Part shown: positions 46,201 through 54,579 of the stretch, in pieces
How the letters are laid out: every line of letters starts with the position of its first letter
Position numbering within the stretch: position 1 is the stretch's first letter
NCBI RefSeq assembly: GCF_036053395.1
Contig: NZ_CP107942.1
Span: forward strand, 9,022,001-9,086,000
Direction: 5' to 3'
Length of the DNA stretch: 64,000 bases
Source of the DNA: Actinoplanes sp. NBC_00393
GTDB taxonomy: Bacteria > Actinomycetota > Actinomycetes > Mycobacteriales > Micromonosporaceae
Made by a program: the position numbers and the translations under genes
Notes under the pieces: model-generated
What the model saw: the letters and a program-made list of their open reading frames with translations, nothing else
The model's database searches: none
What the model was told of the DNA's origin: nothing

Positions 46201-46430
46201 ACCGGTGGGCGGAGGGCATCCCGGACTACGAGGGGCACCTCGCCGAGTACCGGCGGTACGCGATCAACCACGAGGTCGGGCACGAGCTCGGGCACGGGCA
46301 CGAGGCCTGCCCGGGTGAGGGCGAGAAGGCGCCGGTGATGATGCCGCAGACGTACGGCTTGAAGGGTTGCACCCGTAACGCCTGGCCCTATCTCGACGGC
46401 GAACGGTACTCCGGCGAGCCGATGGCCTGA
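43242..46430 (+). CDS. Very long DUF3152 metzincin-like protein with repetitive N-terminal region
   Basis: 1062 residues. Residues 1-790 are low-complexity: Pro/Thr/Ala-rich basic segments; three ~19-residue QPAD repeats; a 30-bp DNA repeat giving ATATRATATP (44191-44396); a GPGGVA-type run; and twelve pentapeptides of the LQAEE/RHAEE type (about 45300-45490). A single TM helix follows (about 806-826, after a basic RRRRR), then a DUF3152 domain (about 870-1062) with HEVGHELGHGH (metzincin motif) and PVMMPQT. The Ala/Pro arm is predicted to be cytoplasmic and the protease domain outside. The C-terminal domain is clearly paralogous to the preceding protein. The cytoplasmic arm may bind or measure something, but that is speculation. 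Confidence 0.85.
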   Translation: MANATNGPADPGVSGADRRPAASEAVPTGEAQPPSRTLPATATKSMITVPTEPARKQTRAPRATEPDEPPTSAPPRRATSGKAPAVKSTSSRTPTAKPAARKTATATPPEPPEATPAKPTSRRRTSTPAASEPPAATAPSATPTRSRRRTTSAEADIQPATEPARRTKRAPAVENTEEPPPATRPTRRRTAAAPDLTSPDEQPAAPRATRRSAAAQPADGSAAAARASRRSAVAQPADESAGTARVTRRSSGAQPADEPAAARAARRSAAGPSEEGAGRPRAAKRGAEPGPDDSPSGQGDDLVEGEVQPRKRRAAASPTTATRATATPATATRATATPATATRATATPATATRATATPATATRATATPATASPATTTPATASPAMADAGSEAAADRPPAELTRGIVELAAERLAASTAAAQAPEPPADAADAEAGAGPRSGSSPAAGRPGSSVVRRGSRSGGAAVGSRAQGSAGTRPGISARPALNSRPSAGPPEAMRPYAPTRPQNALPSAGTAAADGMIGPGVAGPGGVAGPGSVAGPGGVAGPGGVAGAGAGGMAGAGSSGYPEPFGWATHPEDPAHPDRTADDEASAGYVRNANRPAVGLPESVRLPAELPDNLWPPHALLERNATENIYVPVPVEVTERPPAEAVTEELPEARLYVPPPPEERQARALHGGEGHAGPLHARELQASELQAEELKAEELQADELQADDLHAGQRHAEGRHTEDRHVKDRHAEERRAEEQRADQRHDVRRGADGEHDDDREPAFLPMVLGHGEDDPEDYVPAHSRGSGARHAASGTSKRTIRRRRRAVLLAYLMVVAAVLIIGHQMRSEEQPIAPGREAAQRAAEPVGPAPADVPVATPQAQAAETQAAEVGKAGEFRYAKTRGPMLGTDGDLHRFEVAVEDSVEGTKAAEFAEEIDRTLGDERSWIHDGQLRLRRVTQESGKADFTIYLASARTSEQMCATGGLQTAGFTSCRVPGKVIINADRWAEGIPDYEGHLAEYRRYAINHEVGHELGHGHEACPGEGEKAPVMMPQTYGLKGCTRNAWPYLDGERYSGEPMA
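44191..44396 (+). repeat. 30-bp tandem repeat in the long DUF3152 gene
   Basis: Seven units of 30 bp (44191, 44221, ... 44371), five nearly identical and the last two degenerate. They code for ATATRATATP. The period keeps frame. Confidence 0.95.
45300..45490 (+). repeat. 15-bp (pentapeptide) repeat region in the long DUF3152 gene
   Basis: About twelve pentapeptides of the forms LQAEE, LQADE, RHAEG and RHAEE. It changes from LQ-type to RH-type units along its length, giving a charged, probably helical segment. Confidence 0.8.
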
Positions 46431-46538
46431 ATATTCCGCGATCCCGCATGTCGGGCCGTGTCCGACGTCATGGGCGTGTTGCCGCCCGGCGAGCAACAAT
46501 GGGCGGCGATCCTTACCACCGAACCCGGGGAGTGAACT

Positions 46539-47720
46539 GTGGCTCTGCCCCCGCTCGTCGAGCCGGCCGCTGAGCTGAGCGTCGACGAGATCCGCCGCTA
46601 TTCGCGTCACCTGATCATCCCCGACGTCGGGATGGACGGGCAGAAGCGGCTGAAGAACGCCAAGGTCCTCGCCGTCGGCGCGGGTGGCCTCGGTTCGCCG
46701 ACGTTGCTCTACCTGGCCGCGGCCGGTGTGGGCACGCTCGGCATCATCGACTTCGACACGGTCGACGAGTCCAACCTGCAGCGCCAGATCATCCACGGTG
46801 TCTCCGACGTCGGCACGCCCAAGGCGGAGTCTGCGGCCCGGAGCATCGCCGAGGTGAACCCGCTGGTCAACGTGGTCATTCACAACACCGCGCTGGACCG
46901 CGACAACGTCAAAGAGATCTTCAGCCAGTACGACCTGATCGTCGACGGCACCGACAACTTCGCGACCCGTTACATGGTCAACGACGCCGCGGTGCTGCTC
47001 GGCAAGCCGTATGTCTGGGGTTCGATCTACCGCTTCGACGGCCAGGCCTCGGTCTTCTGGGAGGAGCACGGTCCCTGCTACCGCTGCCTCTACCCGGAGC
47101 CCCCGCCGCCCGGCATGGTTCCGAGCTGCGCCGAGGGCGGCGTGCTCGGTGTGCTCTGCGCGTCGATCGGTTCGATCCAGGTCAACGAGGCGATCAAGCT
47201 GATCACCGGCATCGGTGAGCCGCTGGTCGGGCGCCTGATGGTCTACGACGCCCTGGAGATGGAGTACCGCAAGATCAAGGTCCGGAAGGACCCGAACTGC
47301 GCGCTCTGCGGGGAGAACCCGACCGTCACCGACCTGCTCGAGGACTACGAGGACTTCTGCGGCGCGGTCTCGGTCGAGGCTCAGGAAGCGGTGACCGGTT
47401 CGACCATCACCGCCCGTGAGCTGAAGGACTGGCAGGACTCCGGCAAGGACATCTTCCTGGTCGACGTCCGCGAGCCCGCCGAGTGGGAGATCAACCGGAT
47501 CCCGGGCGCGACCCTGATCCCCAAGGGCGAGATCCTCTCCGGTGAGGCGCTGGCGAAGTTCCCGCAGGACCGGCAGATCGTGCTGCACTGCAAGTCGGGT
47601 GTGCGCTCCGCCGAGGCGCTCGCCGCGCTGAAGACGGCCGGCTTCAAGGACGCCGTGCACGTCCAGGGTGGCATCGTCTCCTGGGTCAACACGGTCGACC
47701 CCTCCCAGCCGTCGTACTGA
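46539..47720 (+). CDS. moeZ: MoeZ: adenylyltransferase/sulfurtransferase (MoeB-rhodanese fusion)
   Basis: 393 residues. E1-like adenylation domain with GAGGLGSPTLLYLAAAG, the Arg-finger region NLQRQIIH, VDGTDNFATRY, and zinc Cys pairs (CYRCL and CALCG). The rhodanese domain (about 280-390) has LVDVREPAEWE and the active loop CKSGVRS. It activates small sulfur-carrier proteins (MoaD/ThiS/CysO-like) by adenylation and thiocarboxylation, for molybdopterin, thiamin or cysteine synthesis. No carrier gene is near. GTG at 46539 has GGGGAG 6 bases upstream. A perfect 12-bp-stem terminator follows. Confidence 0.96.
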   Translation: MALPPLVEPAAELSVDEIRRYSRHLIIPDVGMDGQKRLKNAKVLAVGAGGLGSPTLLYLAAAGVGTLGIIDFDTVDESNLQRQIIHGVSDVGTPKAESAARSIAEVNPLVNVVIHNTALDRDNVKEIFSQYDLIVDGTDNFATRYMVNDAAVLLGKPYVWGSIYRFDGQASVFWEEHGPCYRCLYPEPPPPGMVPSCAEGGVLGVLCASIGSIQVNEAIKLITGIGEPLVGRLMVYDALEMEYRKIKVRKDPNCALCGENPTVTDLLEDYEDFCGAVSVEAQEAVTGSTITARELKDWQDSGKDIFLVDVREPAEWEINRIPGATLIPKGEILSGEALAKFPQDRQIVLHCKSGVRSAEALAALKTAGFKDAVHVQGGIVSWVNTVDPSQPSY

Positions 47721-47732
47721 TCGTCGTCCATG

Positions 47733-47760
47733 CCGAGGGGTCACTCCGGTGACCCCTCGG
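47733..47760 (+). terminator. Hairpin terminator of moeZ
   Basis: Perfect 12-bp arms (47733-47744 and 47749-47760) with loop TCCG, 12 bases after the moeZ stop. Confidence 0.85.
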
Positions 47761-47842
47761 TGCTCCACCGGGCGGGTGATACATATCGCCCCCACCGTCG
47801 CGAACAAGCCGCAATGGCCCGGCGGATCACAGGATGGAGCGG

Positions 47843-47855
47843 TACCGTCACCACC
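47843..47855 (+). promoter_or_regulatory. Leaderless promoter
   Basis: TACCGT at 47843-47848, 7 bases before GTG 47856. It supports this start over the ATG at 47814. Confidence 0.5.
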
Positions 47856-48659
47856 GTGGTCGATATAGACGCCGCGATCGGTTACGTGGTCGCTCACGGT
47901 GACCCGGTCGAGCGGGCCAGATTGTCCTACCTGCGTGCCGGGCAGCCCGCCCCGGACGAGATCGTGGACCGCATCGCCTCCGGGCAGATGGTGGAGGGCG
48001 GCTGGCCGGCCTCGGCGGAAGGCTCGGTGCCATCGATCGACGCCACCTGCTTCCGCCTCAACGAGCTCGACGATCTCGGTGGCCTGCACGGCCCCGTCGT
48101 CGAGCGCGCCCTGCACTGGCTGGCCACCGCGCAGCGCGGCGACGGCACCTGGCAGGAGCACGAGGCGCTGGCCGACCAGGCCCCACCGTGGGCCATGCCC
48201 GGCGATCCCGAGGCCACTCTGTATCTGACGTCGGTGGCCGGTTTCTGGCTCACCTCGGCGGCGGTGGAGGCGGACCGGTATCAGACCAGGTCGTCGTACG
48301 GTGACGTGCTCGCCCGCGCAGCCGCCTGGGTGGTCTCGCAGCTGCGGCCTGACGGCACCTGGCCGTCCTTCCTGGCCGCCGGCTGGCACGCCGCCGGCCT
48401 GCTCAACCAGCAGCAGTACTTCTACGAGTCGGCCCGGGTCCAGCTCGTGCTGGGCGAGCGTCTGCCGGACATGTCACCGGCAGACGTGGCGTCGATGGCG
48501 GCGGTGCTGCGGCGGGTCAATCTCGGTGACGACTGGCTGCTGCAGAACGCGCGGAAACGCCTGTCGCAGACCCAGCGCCGGGACGGCGGCTGGGACAGCA
48601 ACGAGGGCCCGCTCTTCGACGTCAACACCACCCTGACAGCGCTGCGCGCCTGCCGGTGA
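47856..48659 (+). CDS. Squalene-cyclase/prenyltransferase-fold protein, unknown
   Basis: 267 residues from GTG 47856. QW-type repeats of the alpha/alpha barrel are visible: SGQMVEGGWP, AQRGDGTWQE, QLRPDGTWPS and TQRRDGGWDSNEG. These are found in squalene-hopene and terpene cyclases, but the protein is far shorter than the ~600-residue cyclases and no DxDD acid motif is seen, so a cyclase activity is not supported. It may bind a lipid or peptide, or modify a protein. It lies between moeZ and the convergent proA gene, with only 6 bp to the latter. Confidence 0.75.
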   Translation: MVDIDAAIGYVVAHGDPVERARLSYLRAGQPAPDEIVDRIASGQMVEGGWPASAEGSVPSIDATCFRLNELDDLGGLHGPVVERALHWLATAQRGDGTWQEHEALADQAPPWAMPGDPEATLYLTSVAGFWLTSAAVEADRYQTRSSYGDVLARAAAWVVSQLRPDGTWPSFLAAGWHAAGLLNQQQYFYESARVQLVLGERLPDMSPADVASMAAVLRRVNLGDDWLLQNARKRLSQTQRRDGGWDSNEGPLFDVNTTLTALRACR

Positions 48660-48665
48660 CCGCGC

Positions 48666-49907
48666 TCAGCGGGTGTGACCGTTGCCGGTGACGATGAACT
48701 TCGTCGAGGTCAGCTCGGGCAGGCCCATCGGACCGCGGGCGTGCAGTTTCTGCGTGCTGATGCCGATCTCGGCGCCGAAGCCGAACTCGCCGCCGTCGGT
48801 GAAGCGGGTCGAGGCGTTGACCATCACAGCTGCCGCGTCGACGCCGGCCACGAAGCGGCGGGTCGCGGTGGTCGACTCGCTGACGATCGCCTCGGTGTGG
48901 CCGGTCCCGTAACGGCGGATGTGGTCCAGCGCGTCCTCGAGGGAGTCGACGATCGCGACCGAGATGTCGGGGGACAGGTACTCCGTACCCCAATCCTCTT
49001 CGGTGGCGGTCACCACCGCATCGCTGTAGCCGGCCACCCGGGCGTCGCCGTGCACGGTGACGCCCTTGACCTCGAACTCCTCCAGCACCAGCGGCAGGAA
49101 GGAGTCGGCGACCTCGATGTGCACCAGCAGGGACTCCGCGGTGTTGCAGGTCGAGTAGCGCTGGGTCTTCGAGTTGATGGTGACCGCCAGGGCCTTCTCC
49201 AGGTCGGCGGCGGAGTCCACATAGACGTGGCAGTTGCCCACGCCGGTCTCGATCACCGGGACCGTGGACTGCTCGACCACCGTCTTGATCAGGGAGGCGC
49301 CGCCGCGCGGGATGAGCACGTCGACCAGGCCGCGGGCCCGCATCAGCTCCTTCACCGAGTCGCGGGTGGTGGCGTCGAGTAGCTGGACGGTGTTGGCCGG
49401 CAGGCCGGCGTCGGCGACCGCCTTGCGCAGCACCGACACGATCGCCGCGTTCGAGGAGAACGCCGAGCCGGACCCGCGCAGCAGCGCCGCGTTGCCGGAC
49501 TTGAGGCAGATGCCGGCGGCGTCGGCGGTCACGTTCGGCCGGCCCTCGTAGATCATGCCGACCACCCCGAACGGCACCCGGACCTGCCGCAACTCCAGGC
49601 CGTTGGCCAGGGTGGAGCCGCGCACCACGTCACCGATCGGGTCCGGCAGGGCGGCGAGCCGGCGCAGCCCGTCGGCCATCGCGGCGACACGGTCCGGGGT
49701 GAGCGTGAGCCGGTCGATGATCGCATCGGACAGCCCGTTCTCCCGGGCGTTGGCGATGTCGACGGCGTTGGCCGCGACGATGTCGTCGGTGCGCTCGACC
49801 AGCCGGTCGGCCATCAGCAGCAGGGCCTTGTCCTTCTCGGCCCGGGTGGCTCCGGCGAGGTCGATGGCGGCGACCCGCGCGGCGGCCGCCTGCTCCAGCA
49901 CGCTCAT
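48666..49907 (-). CDS. proA: Glutamate-5-semialdehyde dehydrogenase (gamma-glutamyl phosphate reductase)
   Basis: 413 residues, aldehyde-dehydrogenase fold: [17 protein letters not shown] in the N-terminal half, and [14 protein letters not shown] with the catalytic Cys. Second step of proline synthesis from glutamate. AAAGG 6 bases upstream of the ATG is the ribosome site. It follows proB by 47 bp on the same strand, so proBA is a normal operon. No proline-responsive element was seen in the short proB leader. Confidence 0.96.
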   Translation of the reverse strand: MSVLEQAAAARVAAIDLAGATRAEKDKALLLMADRLVERTDDIVAANAVDIANARENGLSDAIIDRLTLTPDRVAAMADGLRRLAALPDPIGDVVRGSTLANGLELRQVRVPFGVVGMIYEGRPNVTADAAGICLKSGNAALLRGSGSAFSSNAAIVSVLRKAVADAGLPANTVQLLDATTRDSVKELMRARGLVDVLIPRGGASLIKTVVEQSTVPVIETGVGNCHVYVDSAADLEKALAVTINSKTQRYSTCNTAESLLVHIEVADSFLPLVLEEFEVKGVTVHGDARVAGYSDAVVTATEEDWGTEYLSPDISVAIVDSLEDALDHIRRYGTGHTEAIVSESTTATRRFVAGVDAAAVMVNASTRFTDGGEFGFGAEIGISTQKLHARGPMGLPELTSTKFIVTGNGHTR

Positions 49908-49954
49908 GGCGAACCTTTCTGCGAAGGAGGAAGAGCTGTCAAGGAAGGGAAGTG

Positions 49955-51076
49955 CTACAGCAGCACCAGGTCGTCGCGGTGCACGACCTCTCGTTCATAG
50001 CCCGGCCCGAGTGCCGCAGCCAACTCCGGCGTGGACCGGCCGAGCAATGCCGGCAATTCCACCGCGTCGTAGTTGACCAGGCCCCGCGCCACCGGCACAC
50101 CGGAACCGGCGTCGACCAGGTCGACCGGGTCGCCGGCCGCGAACGACCCGTCCACCGCGGTGATCCCGGCCGGGAGCAATGATTTGCGGCGGGCCACCAC
50201 GGCTGCGACGGCGCCGGCGTCCAGGTGCAGCCGGCCACGCGGCGAGGTGGCGTGGGCCAGCCAGAACAGCCGGGCCGCGGGCCGCGACGAAGCCGCCTTG
50301 AAGAGGGTGCCGACCTCGTCGCCGGCCAGCGCCGGGCCGGCCATCGGCGCGGCGGTCAGCACCACCGGGATCCCGAAGCCGGTGGCGATCCGGGCGGCCT
50401 CCACCTTGGTCACCATGCCGCCGGTGCCGACCCCGGACCGGCCCGGTGTGGCAATGCTGATGCCGGATAAATCGGATTCGTCGGCCACGTACGAGATGCG
50501 GCGCGACGAGGGGTCCGTCGGATTGCCGGTGTAGAGGGCGTCCACATCGGAGAGCAGCACCAGCAGATCGGCGTCGACCAGCGCGGCGACCAGCGCGGCC
50601 AGCCGGTCGTTGTCGCCGAACCGGATCTCCTCGGTGGCGACCGTGTCGTTCTCGTTGACGATCGGCAGCGCACCCAGGTCGAGCAGCTTGCGCAACGTCC
50701 GGTACGCATTGCGGTAGTGCGCCCGCCGGGTCACGTCGTCGACGGTGAGCAGCACCTGGCCGACGGTCAGACCGTGCCGGGCGAACCCCGTCGTGTACCG
50801 CCCGATCAGCAGACCCTGGCCGACCGAGGCGGCGGCCTGTTGAGTGGCGAGGTCGCGCGGTCGGCGGCGCAACTGCAACGGGGCCAGCCCGGCGGCGATC
50901 GCACCGCTGGAGACGAGAACGACCTCGTGCCCGTTGGTGGCCAGCTTGCCCAGAACGTCGACGAGGGCGTCGACCCGTTGCTCGTCGATGCCGCCCGACG
51001 CGGTGGTCAGTGAGGACGACCCCACCTTCACCACGATCCGGCGCGCACCGGTAACCACTTCCCGCACCAGGCCCAT
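49955..51076 (-). CDS. proB: Glutamate 5-kinase
   Basis: About 373 residues. Amino-acid-kinase fold: [12 protein letters not shown] at the start, [37 protein letters not shown] and [12 protein letters not shown]; the C-terminal ~75 residues are a PUA domain, the usual architecture for bacterial ProB. It makes gamma-glutamyl phosphate, the first committed step to proline. The ATG at 51076 is chosen because homology begins here; a frame to 51136 overlaps the divergent gene. Divergent from the alkyltransferase-like gene with 53 bp between starts. Confidence 0.95.
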   Translation of the reverse strand: MGLVREVVTGARRIVVKVGSSSLTTASGGIDEQRVDALVDVLGKLATNGHEVVLVSSGAIAAGLAPLQLRRRPRDLATQQAAASVGQGLLIGRYTTGFARHGLTVGQVLLTVDDVTRRAHYRNAYRTLRKLLDLGALPIVNENDTVATEEIRFGDNDRLAALVAALVDADLLVLLSDVDALYTGNPTDPSSRRISYVADESDLSGISIATPGRSGVGTGGMVTKVEAARIATGFGIPVVLTAAPMAGPALAGDEVGTLFKAASSRPAARLFWLAHATSPRGRLHLDAGAVAAVVARRKSLLPAGITAVDGSFAAGDPVDLVDAGSGVPVARGLVNYDAVELPALLGRSTPELAAALGPGYEREVVHRDDLVLL

Positions 51077-51115
51077 TGTGCTCGGCAGGCTGGTGTCGAT
51101 CCGTGCCGGTTCCCA

Positions 51116-51129
51116 TATCGTGGCGGTTG
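51116..51129 (+). promoter_or_regulatory. Leaderless promoter
   Basis: TATCGT at 51116-51121, 8 bases before ATG 51130. Confidence 0.5.
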
Positions 51130-51432
51130 ATGACACCGCAGGAGTACGTCGAAGAGGTCCTCGCGCTGGTCGAGAGCATCCCCGAGGGCCGCGTGATGTC
51201 GTACGGCGCGATCGCCGACGCCCTGGCCGAACGCTCCGGGCGGAACTCGCCGCGACAGATCGGCCGGATCATGTCGCTGCACGGCGGTGGCGTGCCGTGG
51301 CACCGGGTGTGCAACGGCGGCGGCCGGCTCCCACCCGGTCACGAACGGGAGGCCAGGGCTCGGCTGCTCGCGGAGGGCGTACCGATGCGGGGTGACCGGG
51401 TGCTGATGGCCGAGGCGGGCTGGATGCCCTAG
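51130..51432 (+). CDS. Alkyltransferase-like (ATL) DNA repair protein
   Basis: 100 residues, the DNA-binding domain of O6-alkylguanine alkyltransferase. The active-site PCHRV is PWHRV here (VPWHRVCNGGGR), so the acceptor Cys is Trp: the diagnostic feature of ATL proteins, which bind alkylated guanine and hand it to nucleotide excision repair. SYGAIADAL and the Arg-finger region are kept. Its stop overlaps the stop of the convergent TetR gene (51429). Confidence 0.93.
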   Translation: MTPQEYVEEVLALVESIPEGRVMSYGAIADALAERSGRNSPRQIGRIMSLHGGGVPWHRVCNGGGRLPPGHEREARARLLAEGVPMRGDRVLMAEAGWMP

Positions 51433-52106
51433 CCGAGCCCGGCCTGCGCGGCGGCGCCGCGCATCTGGAACTCGAAGAAGCCTCGCCGGTCCTCCTCGAC
51501 CGACTTGTTGAGCTGCCCGAACAGCTCCGAGCTGACCGCGCCGCAGAGCTGGAAGAACGCGGCCAGCGTGTCGGCGATCGCCCGCGGCGGCACGTCGGGG
51601 TGGAACTGCGCGGCGATCGGTCGCAGCTCGTCGGCGAAGCGGCCGGTCAGTGGGCGTTCGGTGACGTGCCCGCCCCGGTACGCGTCCGCCAGGATCTCCC
51701 CGAGCAGGAGCAGCACCCGGGTCGCCGGCACGACCGTGTCCTGCGGCGCCTGGTATCCCGGCACCGGGCTGCCGTAGATCAGCGCCCACTCGTGCGGGTT
51801 CGCCAGGGCCCAGTCGCGGACCGCGTGGCAGGCCGCCAGCCACTTGTCCAGCGGTGCCGCCGCTGCCCCGGCAGCCTGCTCGGCGGAGGTGCCCACCGCG
51901 TCGTACGCGTCGATGATCAGCGCGGTGAGCAGCTCGTCCCGGCTGGCGAAATACCGGTACACCGCCGAGGACGCCATGCCGAGGTCGCGGGCGACCGCCC
52001 GGAGCGAGAGGTTCGCCCCGTCGGTGGCGAGGTGCCGGCGGGCCACCGTCTTGATCTCTTCGGTCATCTCGGCCCGGACGCGGGCCCGCAGGTTGGCGGC
52101 GCTCAT
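51429..52106 (-). CDS. TetR-family regulator (WHG-type C-terminal domain)
   Basis: 225 residues. The N-terminal helix-turn-helix (ATDGANLSLRAVARDLGMASSAVYRYFASRDE in pieces, e.g. AVARDLGMASSAVYRYF) and the C-terminal segment PHEWALIYGSPVPGYQAP, typical of the WHG subgroup. It is divergent from the epimerase gene at 52212. The space between holds two copies of a 13-bp near-palindrome, so it likely represses itself and that gene. ATG at 52106 is the first Met of the family. Confidence 0.93.
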   Translation of the reverse strand: MSAANLRARVRAEMTEEIKTVARRHLATDGANLSLRAVARDLGMASSAVYRYFASRDELLTALIIDAYDAVGTSAEQAAGAAAAPLDKWLAACHAVRDWALANPHEWALIYGSPVPGYQAPQDTVVPATRVLLLLGEILADAYRGGHVTERPLTGRFADELRPIAAQFHPDVPPRAIADTLAAFFQLCGAVSSELFGQLNKSVEEDRRGFFEFQMRGAAAQAGLG

Positions 52107-52127
52107 GCGGACCAGTGTGCCATAACG

Positions 52128-52194
52128 AGAGCACTGCTCTTGCAGAATGACCCCTGGTTGTGCGACTGTTGTTCTCAACAGAGAGCAGTGCTCA
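52128..52194. promoter_or_regulatory. Twin operators between TetR and epimerase genes
   Basis: AGAGCACTGCTCT (52128-52140) and AGAGCAGTGCTCA (52182-52194). Each is a 6-bp half-site palindrome with a central base; the second lies just upstream of the GGGAG ribosome site of the epimerase gene. They are the probable binding sites of the TetR protein. Confidence 0.7.
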
Positions 52195-52211
52195 CAAAAG
52201 GGAGCGTCGTT

Positions 52212-53135
52212 ATGCACGTCGTCATCGGTTCCGGCCCCATCGGTTCGTCCGTCGCCCGTCTCCTCGCCGACCGTGGCGAGAGCGTCCGGATCGTCACGCG
52301 CAGCGGCAGTGGACCGGAGCACCGGCTGATCGAGCGGGTGGCCGGCGACGCCGCCGACGCCCGCCGGCTCACCGAGCTGGCCCGCGGCGCCGAGGTGATC
52401 TACAACTGCGCGAACCCGAAATACACCGAGTGGGCCGACAAGTGGTTCCCGATGAACAACGCGATGATCGCCGCCGCCAAGGCGAACGACGCGGTCTACG
52501 CGATCACCGGGAACCTGTACGGCTACGGTCAGCAGCCCGGCGGCCGGATGATCGAGAGCACCCCGCTGGCCGCCACCGGCCGCAAGGGGCGGATCCGCAA
52601 CAAGATGTGGCAGGACGCCCTGGCCAGCGGGGTGCGTACGGTCGAGGCCCGCGGATCCGACTACATCGGCGCCGGAGCTGCCGGCGTCTTCTCGGCGGTC
52701 CTGCTGCCGGCCATGAACGCCGGGCGCACCGCCTGGGCCCCGGCCGACGTCGACCTGCCGCACACCTTCACCTACACCGGTGACATGGCCCGCACGCTGG
52801 TCGAGCTGGCCCGCGCCGACCGGGCGTGGGGCCAAGCCTGGCACGTGCCGTCACCGGCCCCGATCACCATCCGGGAGCTCGCCGGGCGGTTCGCCGAGAT
52901 GACCGGCCGGCCGGCGCCGAAGATCCGCAAGCTGCCGCGCTTCGTGATGCGCACCGCCGGCCTGGTCGTCCCGATCGCCCGTGAGCTGGCCGAGATGGAC
53001 TACCAGTTCTACTTCCCGTTCGTGCTCGACTCCTCGCTCACCGAGCGCACCTTCGGCCTGACCGCCACCGACATCGAGGTCGGCATCCGGGAGACCGTCG
53101 AGGATGCGGAGGCGATCGCGGCACGCAAGATGTGA
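52212..53135 (+). CDS. NAD-dependent epimerase/dehydratase-like protein
   Basis: 307 residues, atypical extended SDR: the N-terminal VIGSGPIGSSVARLLADRG is the dinucleotide motif, then VTRSGSG and NCANPKYTEW. The normal YxxxK is not evident (YGYGQ near residue 103 instead), so the catalytic activity is uncertain; it may bind NAD(P) as in atypical SDRs. A GGGAG ribosome site lies 7 bases upstream. It is probably repressed by the adjacent TetR protein through two operators, so a small aromatic or toxic ligand may induce it. Confidence 0.87.
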   Translation: MHVVIGSGPIGSSVARLLADRGESVRIVTRSGSGPEHRLIERVAGDAADARRLTELARGAEVIYNCANPKYTEWADKWFPMNNAMIAAAKANDAVYAITGNLYGYGQQPGGRMIESTPLAATGRKGRIRNKMWQDALASGVRTVEARGSDYIGAGAAGVFSAVLLPAMNAGRTAWAPADVDLPHTFTYTGDMARTLVELARADRAWGQAWHVPSPAPITIRELAGRFAEMTGRPAPKIRKLPRFVMRTAGLVVPIARELAEMDYQFYFPFVLDSSLTERTFGLTATDIEVGIRETVEDAEAIAARKM

Positions 53136-53139
53136 GCCC

Positions 53140-54531
53140 TCAGAGCAGCAGGCCGACACCGCCGCGGCGGGGATCGCCCGCCGCACCGGCCCGGCCCACC
53201 GCGGTCACCCCGCCGAAGTAATGGTTGATCTCCGGCCACTCGACCACCTGCCAGCCGGCTTCCGCCAACGCGGCCAACTCCGCGGGCGGGCAGCCGGCTT
53301 CGGCGTGCACGGTGTCCTCGACCACGTGAAACCGCGGCCGGGCGATCGCGTCCGGCACGCTGAGCCCGTCGACCAGCACGCCGAGCAGGGTGTCCACCAG
53401 CGCGGTCCGGATCCGGGAGGCGCCGGCCGACCCGGCGGCCACGGCCAGGCCGCCGTCCGGCGCGATCACCACGAGCGGGCACATGTACGACGACATCCGC
53501 TGCCCCGGCAACAGGTCCTCGCTCAGCAGCTCACCCTCGCCGAGCATCGAGTTGAGGTTGATGCCGAGCCCGGGCAGCCAGACTCCGGCGCCGAGCCCCA
53601 GCGTCGTGGTGATGACGCACGCGTTGCCGTCCGGGTCGACCACCGAGACGTTGGTGGTCTCGCCGAGCCGCTGCGCACCCTTGTTCCGCAGCGCGGAGGC
53701 GACCGCGGGCGCACGGGACGGGCGGGACAGATCGCACGGCAGCGCACCGATGGTGTCGACTGTCCTATTAAGATCGTGGCGGCCGTGCACCCGGTACCCA
53801 GCCAGCGGCGCGTGATCCACGGCGGTTTCCGAGACGCGGTAGGCCGCCAGGTCGGCCGGGCCGAGAGCGCCACCGGCTGCGCGAACGGTGTCGACCAGCA
53901 GGGTGGCGTACTCTCCGGTGTAGAAGATGGACGGTCCCGCGACAGCCATCGCGTCCATCGCGGTTGCCAGCCCGGGGTGGAAGAGCAGCTCATCGCCTTG
54001 GAGGAGGCGGCCGCCCGGCTGATACAGGGCTGCGCCTTCGCCGTACGCCAGGGCGGGCGCGCACGATTCGAGCGTGCGCGCGTGTGCCGCCGGAAGCAGC
54101 ACCCCGGTCCGCGCCAGCCCGGCGGCCGGGGCGACGACCTCGGCCCAGGGCAGCCGTCCCCAGCGGTCGTGCACCTCGCCGAGCCCGGCCGGCACCCCGG
54201 GCACCGCCACGCTGGCCCCACCGATGGAGTAGATCTGTGGCAGCCCGCCGAAGAAGACGTCGACCGAGACCATCGGCTCGGCCTTGCGGTCGCCGTCGAG
54301 CCCCGGCACCGCGACGAAGAAGTCCAGGCAGGTGACCGTTCCGGTGCTCGCCTCGAAGTAGGTGGCGAACCCGCCGCCGCCCAGACCGGTGTAGACCGTC
54401 TCGGCGACGCAGCAGGCCAGCACGGCGGCCACCGCCGCGTCGGCCGCGGAGCCGCCGGCCTGCAGAATGCGCACCCCGGTGCGGGCGGTCGCCGGATGAC
54501 TGGCGGCGACGCCGGCCGCAACGCTTTTCAT
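53140..54531 (-). CDS. Gamma-glutamyltranspeptidase family protein
   Basis: 463 residues. Ntn-hydrolase of the GGT family: GGSAADAAVAAVLACCVAE in the N-terminal part, TTNVSVVDPDGNACV with the processing/catalytic Thr, GLGAGVWLPG and MSSYMCP. It is shorter than the usual ~580 residues, and the catalytic segment has TTN in place of the common TTH, so its preference may differ. No signal peptide is seen; most bacterial GGTs are exported, so this one may be cytoplasmic. Its leaderless promoter diverges from that of the MFS gene. Confidence 0.9.
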   Translation of the reverse strand: MKSVAAGVAASHPATARTGVRILQAGGSAADAAVAAVLACCVAETVYTGLGGGGFATYFEASTGTVTCLDFFVAVPGLDGDRKAEPMVSVDVFFGGLPQIYSIGGASVAVPGVPAGLGEVHDRWGRLPWAEVVAPAAGLARTGVLLPAAHARTLESCAPALAYGEGAALYQPGGRLLQGDELLFHPGLATAMDAMAVAGPSIFYTGEYATLLVDTVRAAGGALGPADLAAYRVSETAVDHAPLAGYRVHGRHDLNRTVDTIGALPCDLSRPSRAPAVASALRNKGAQRLGETTNVSVVDPDGNACVITTTLGLGAGVWLPGLGINLNSMLGEGELLSEDLLPGQRMSSYMCPLVVIAPDGGLAVAAGSAGASRIRTALVDTLLGVLVDGLSVPDAIARPRFHVVEDTVHAEAGCPPAELAALAEAGWQVVEWPEINHYFGGVTAVGRAGAAGDPRRGGVGLLL

Positions 54532-54543
54532 GCGGCGAGCGTA
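54532..54543 (-). promoter_or_regulatory. Leaderless promoter of the GGT gene
   Basis: TACGCT on the minus strand (54538-54543), 6 bases before ATG 54531. Confidence 0.5.
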
Positions 54544-54565
54544 GGCGGTACAGGCTGATCATGGT

Positions 54566-54579
54566 TACGATGCGCGTCG
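54566..54579 (+). promoter_or_regulatory. Leaderless promoter of the MFS gene
   Basis: TACGAT at 54566-54571, 8 bases before ATG 54580. Divergent to the GGT promoter, 22 bp apart. Confidence 0.5.
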
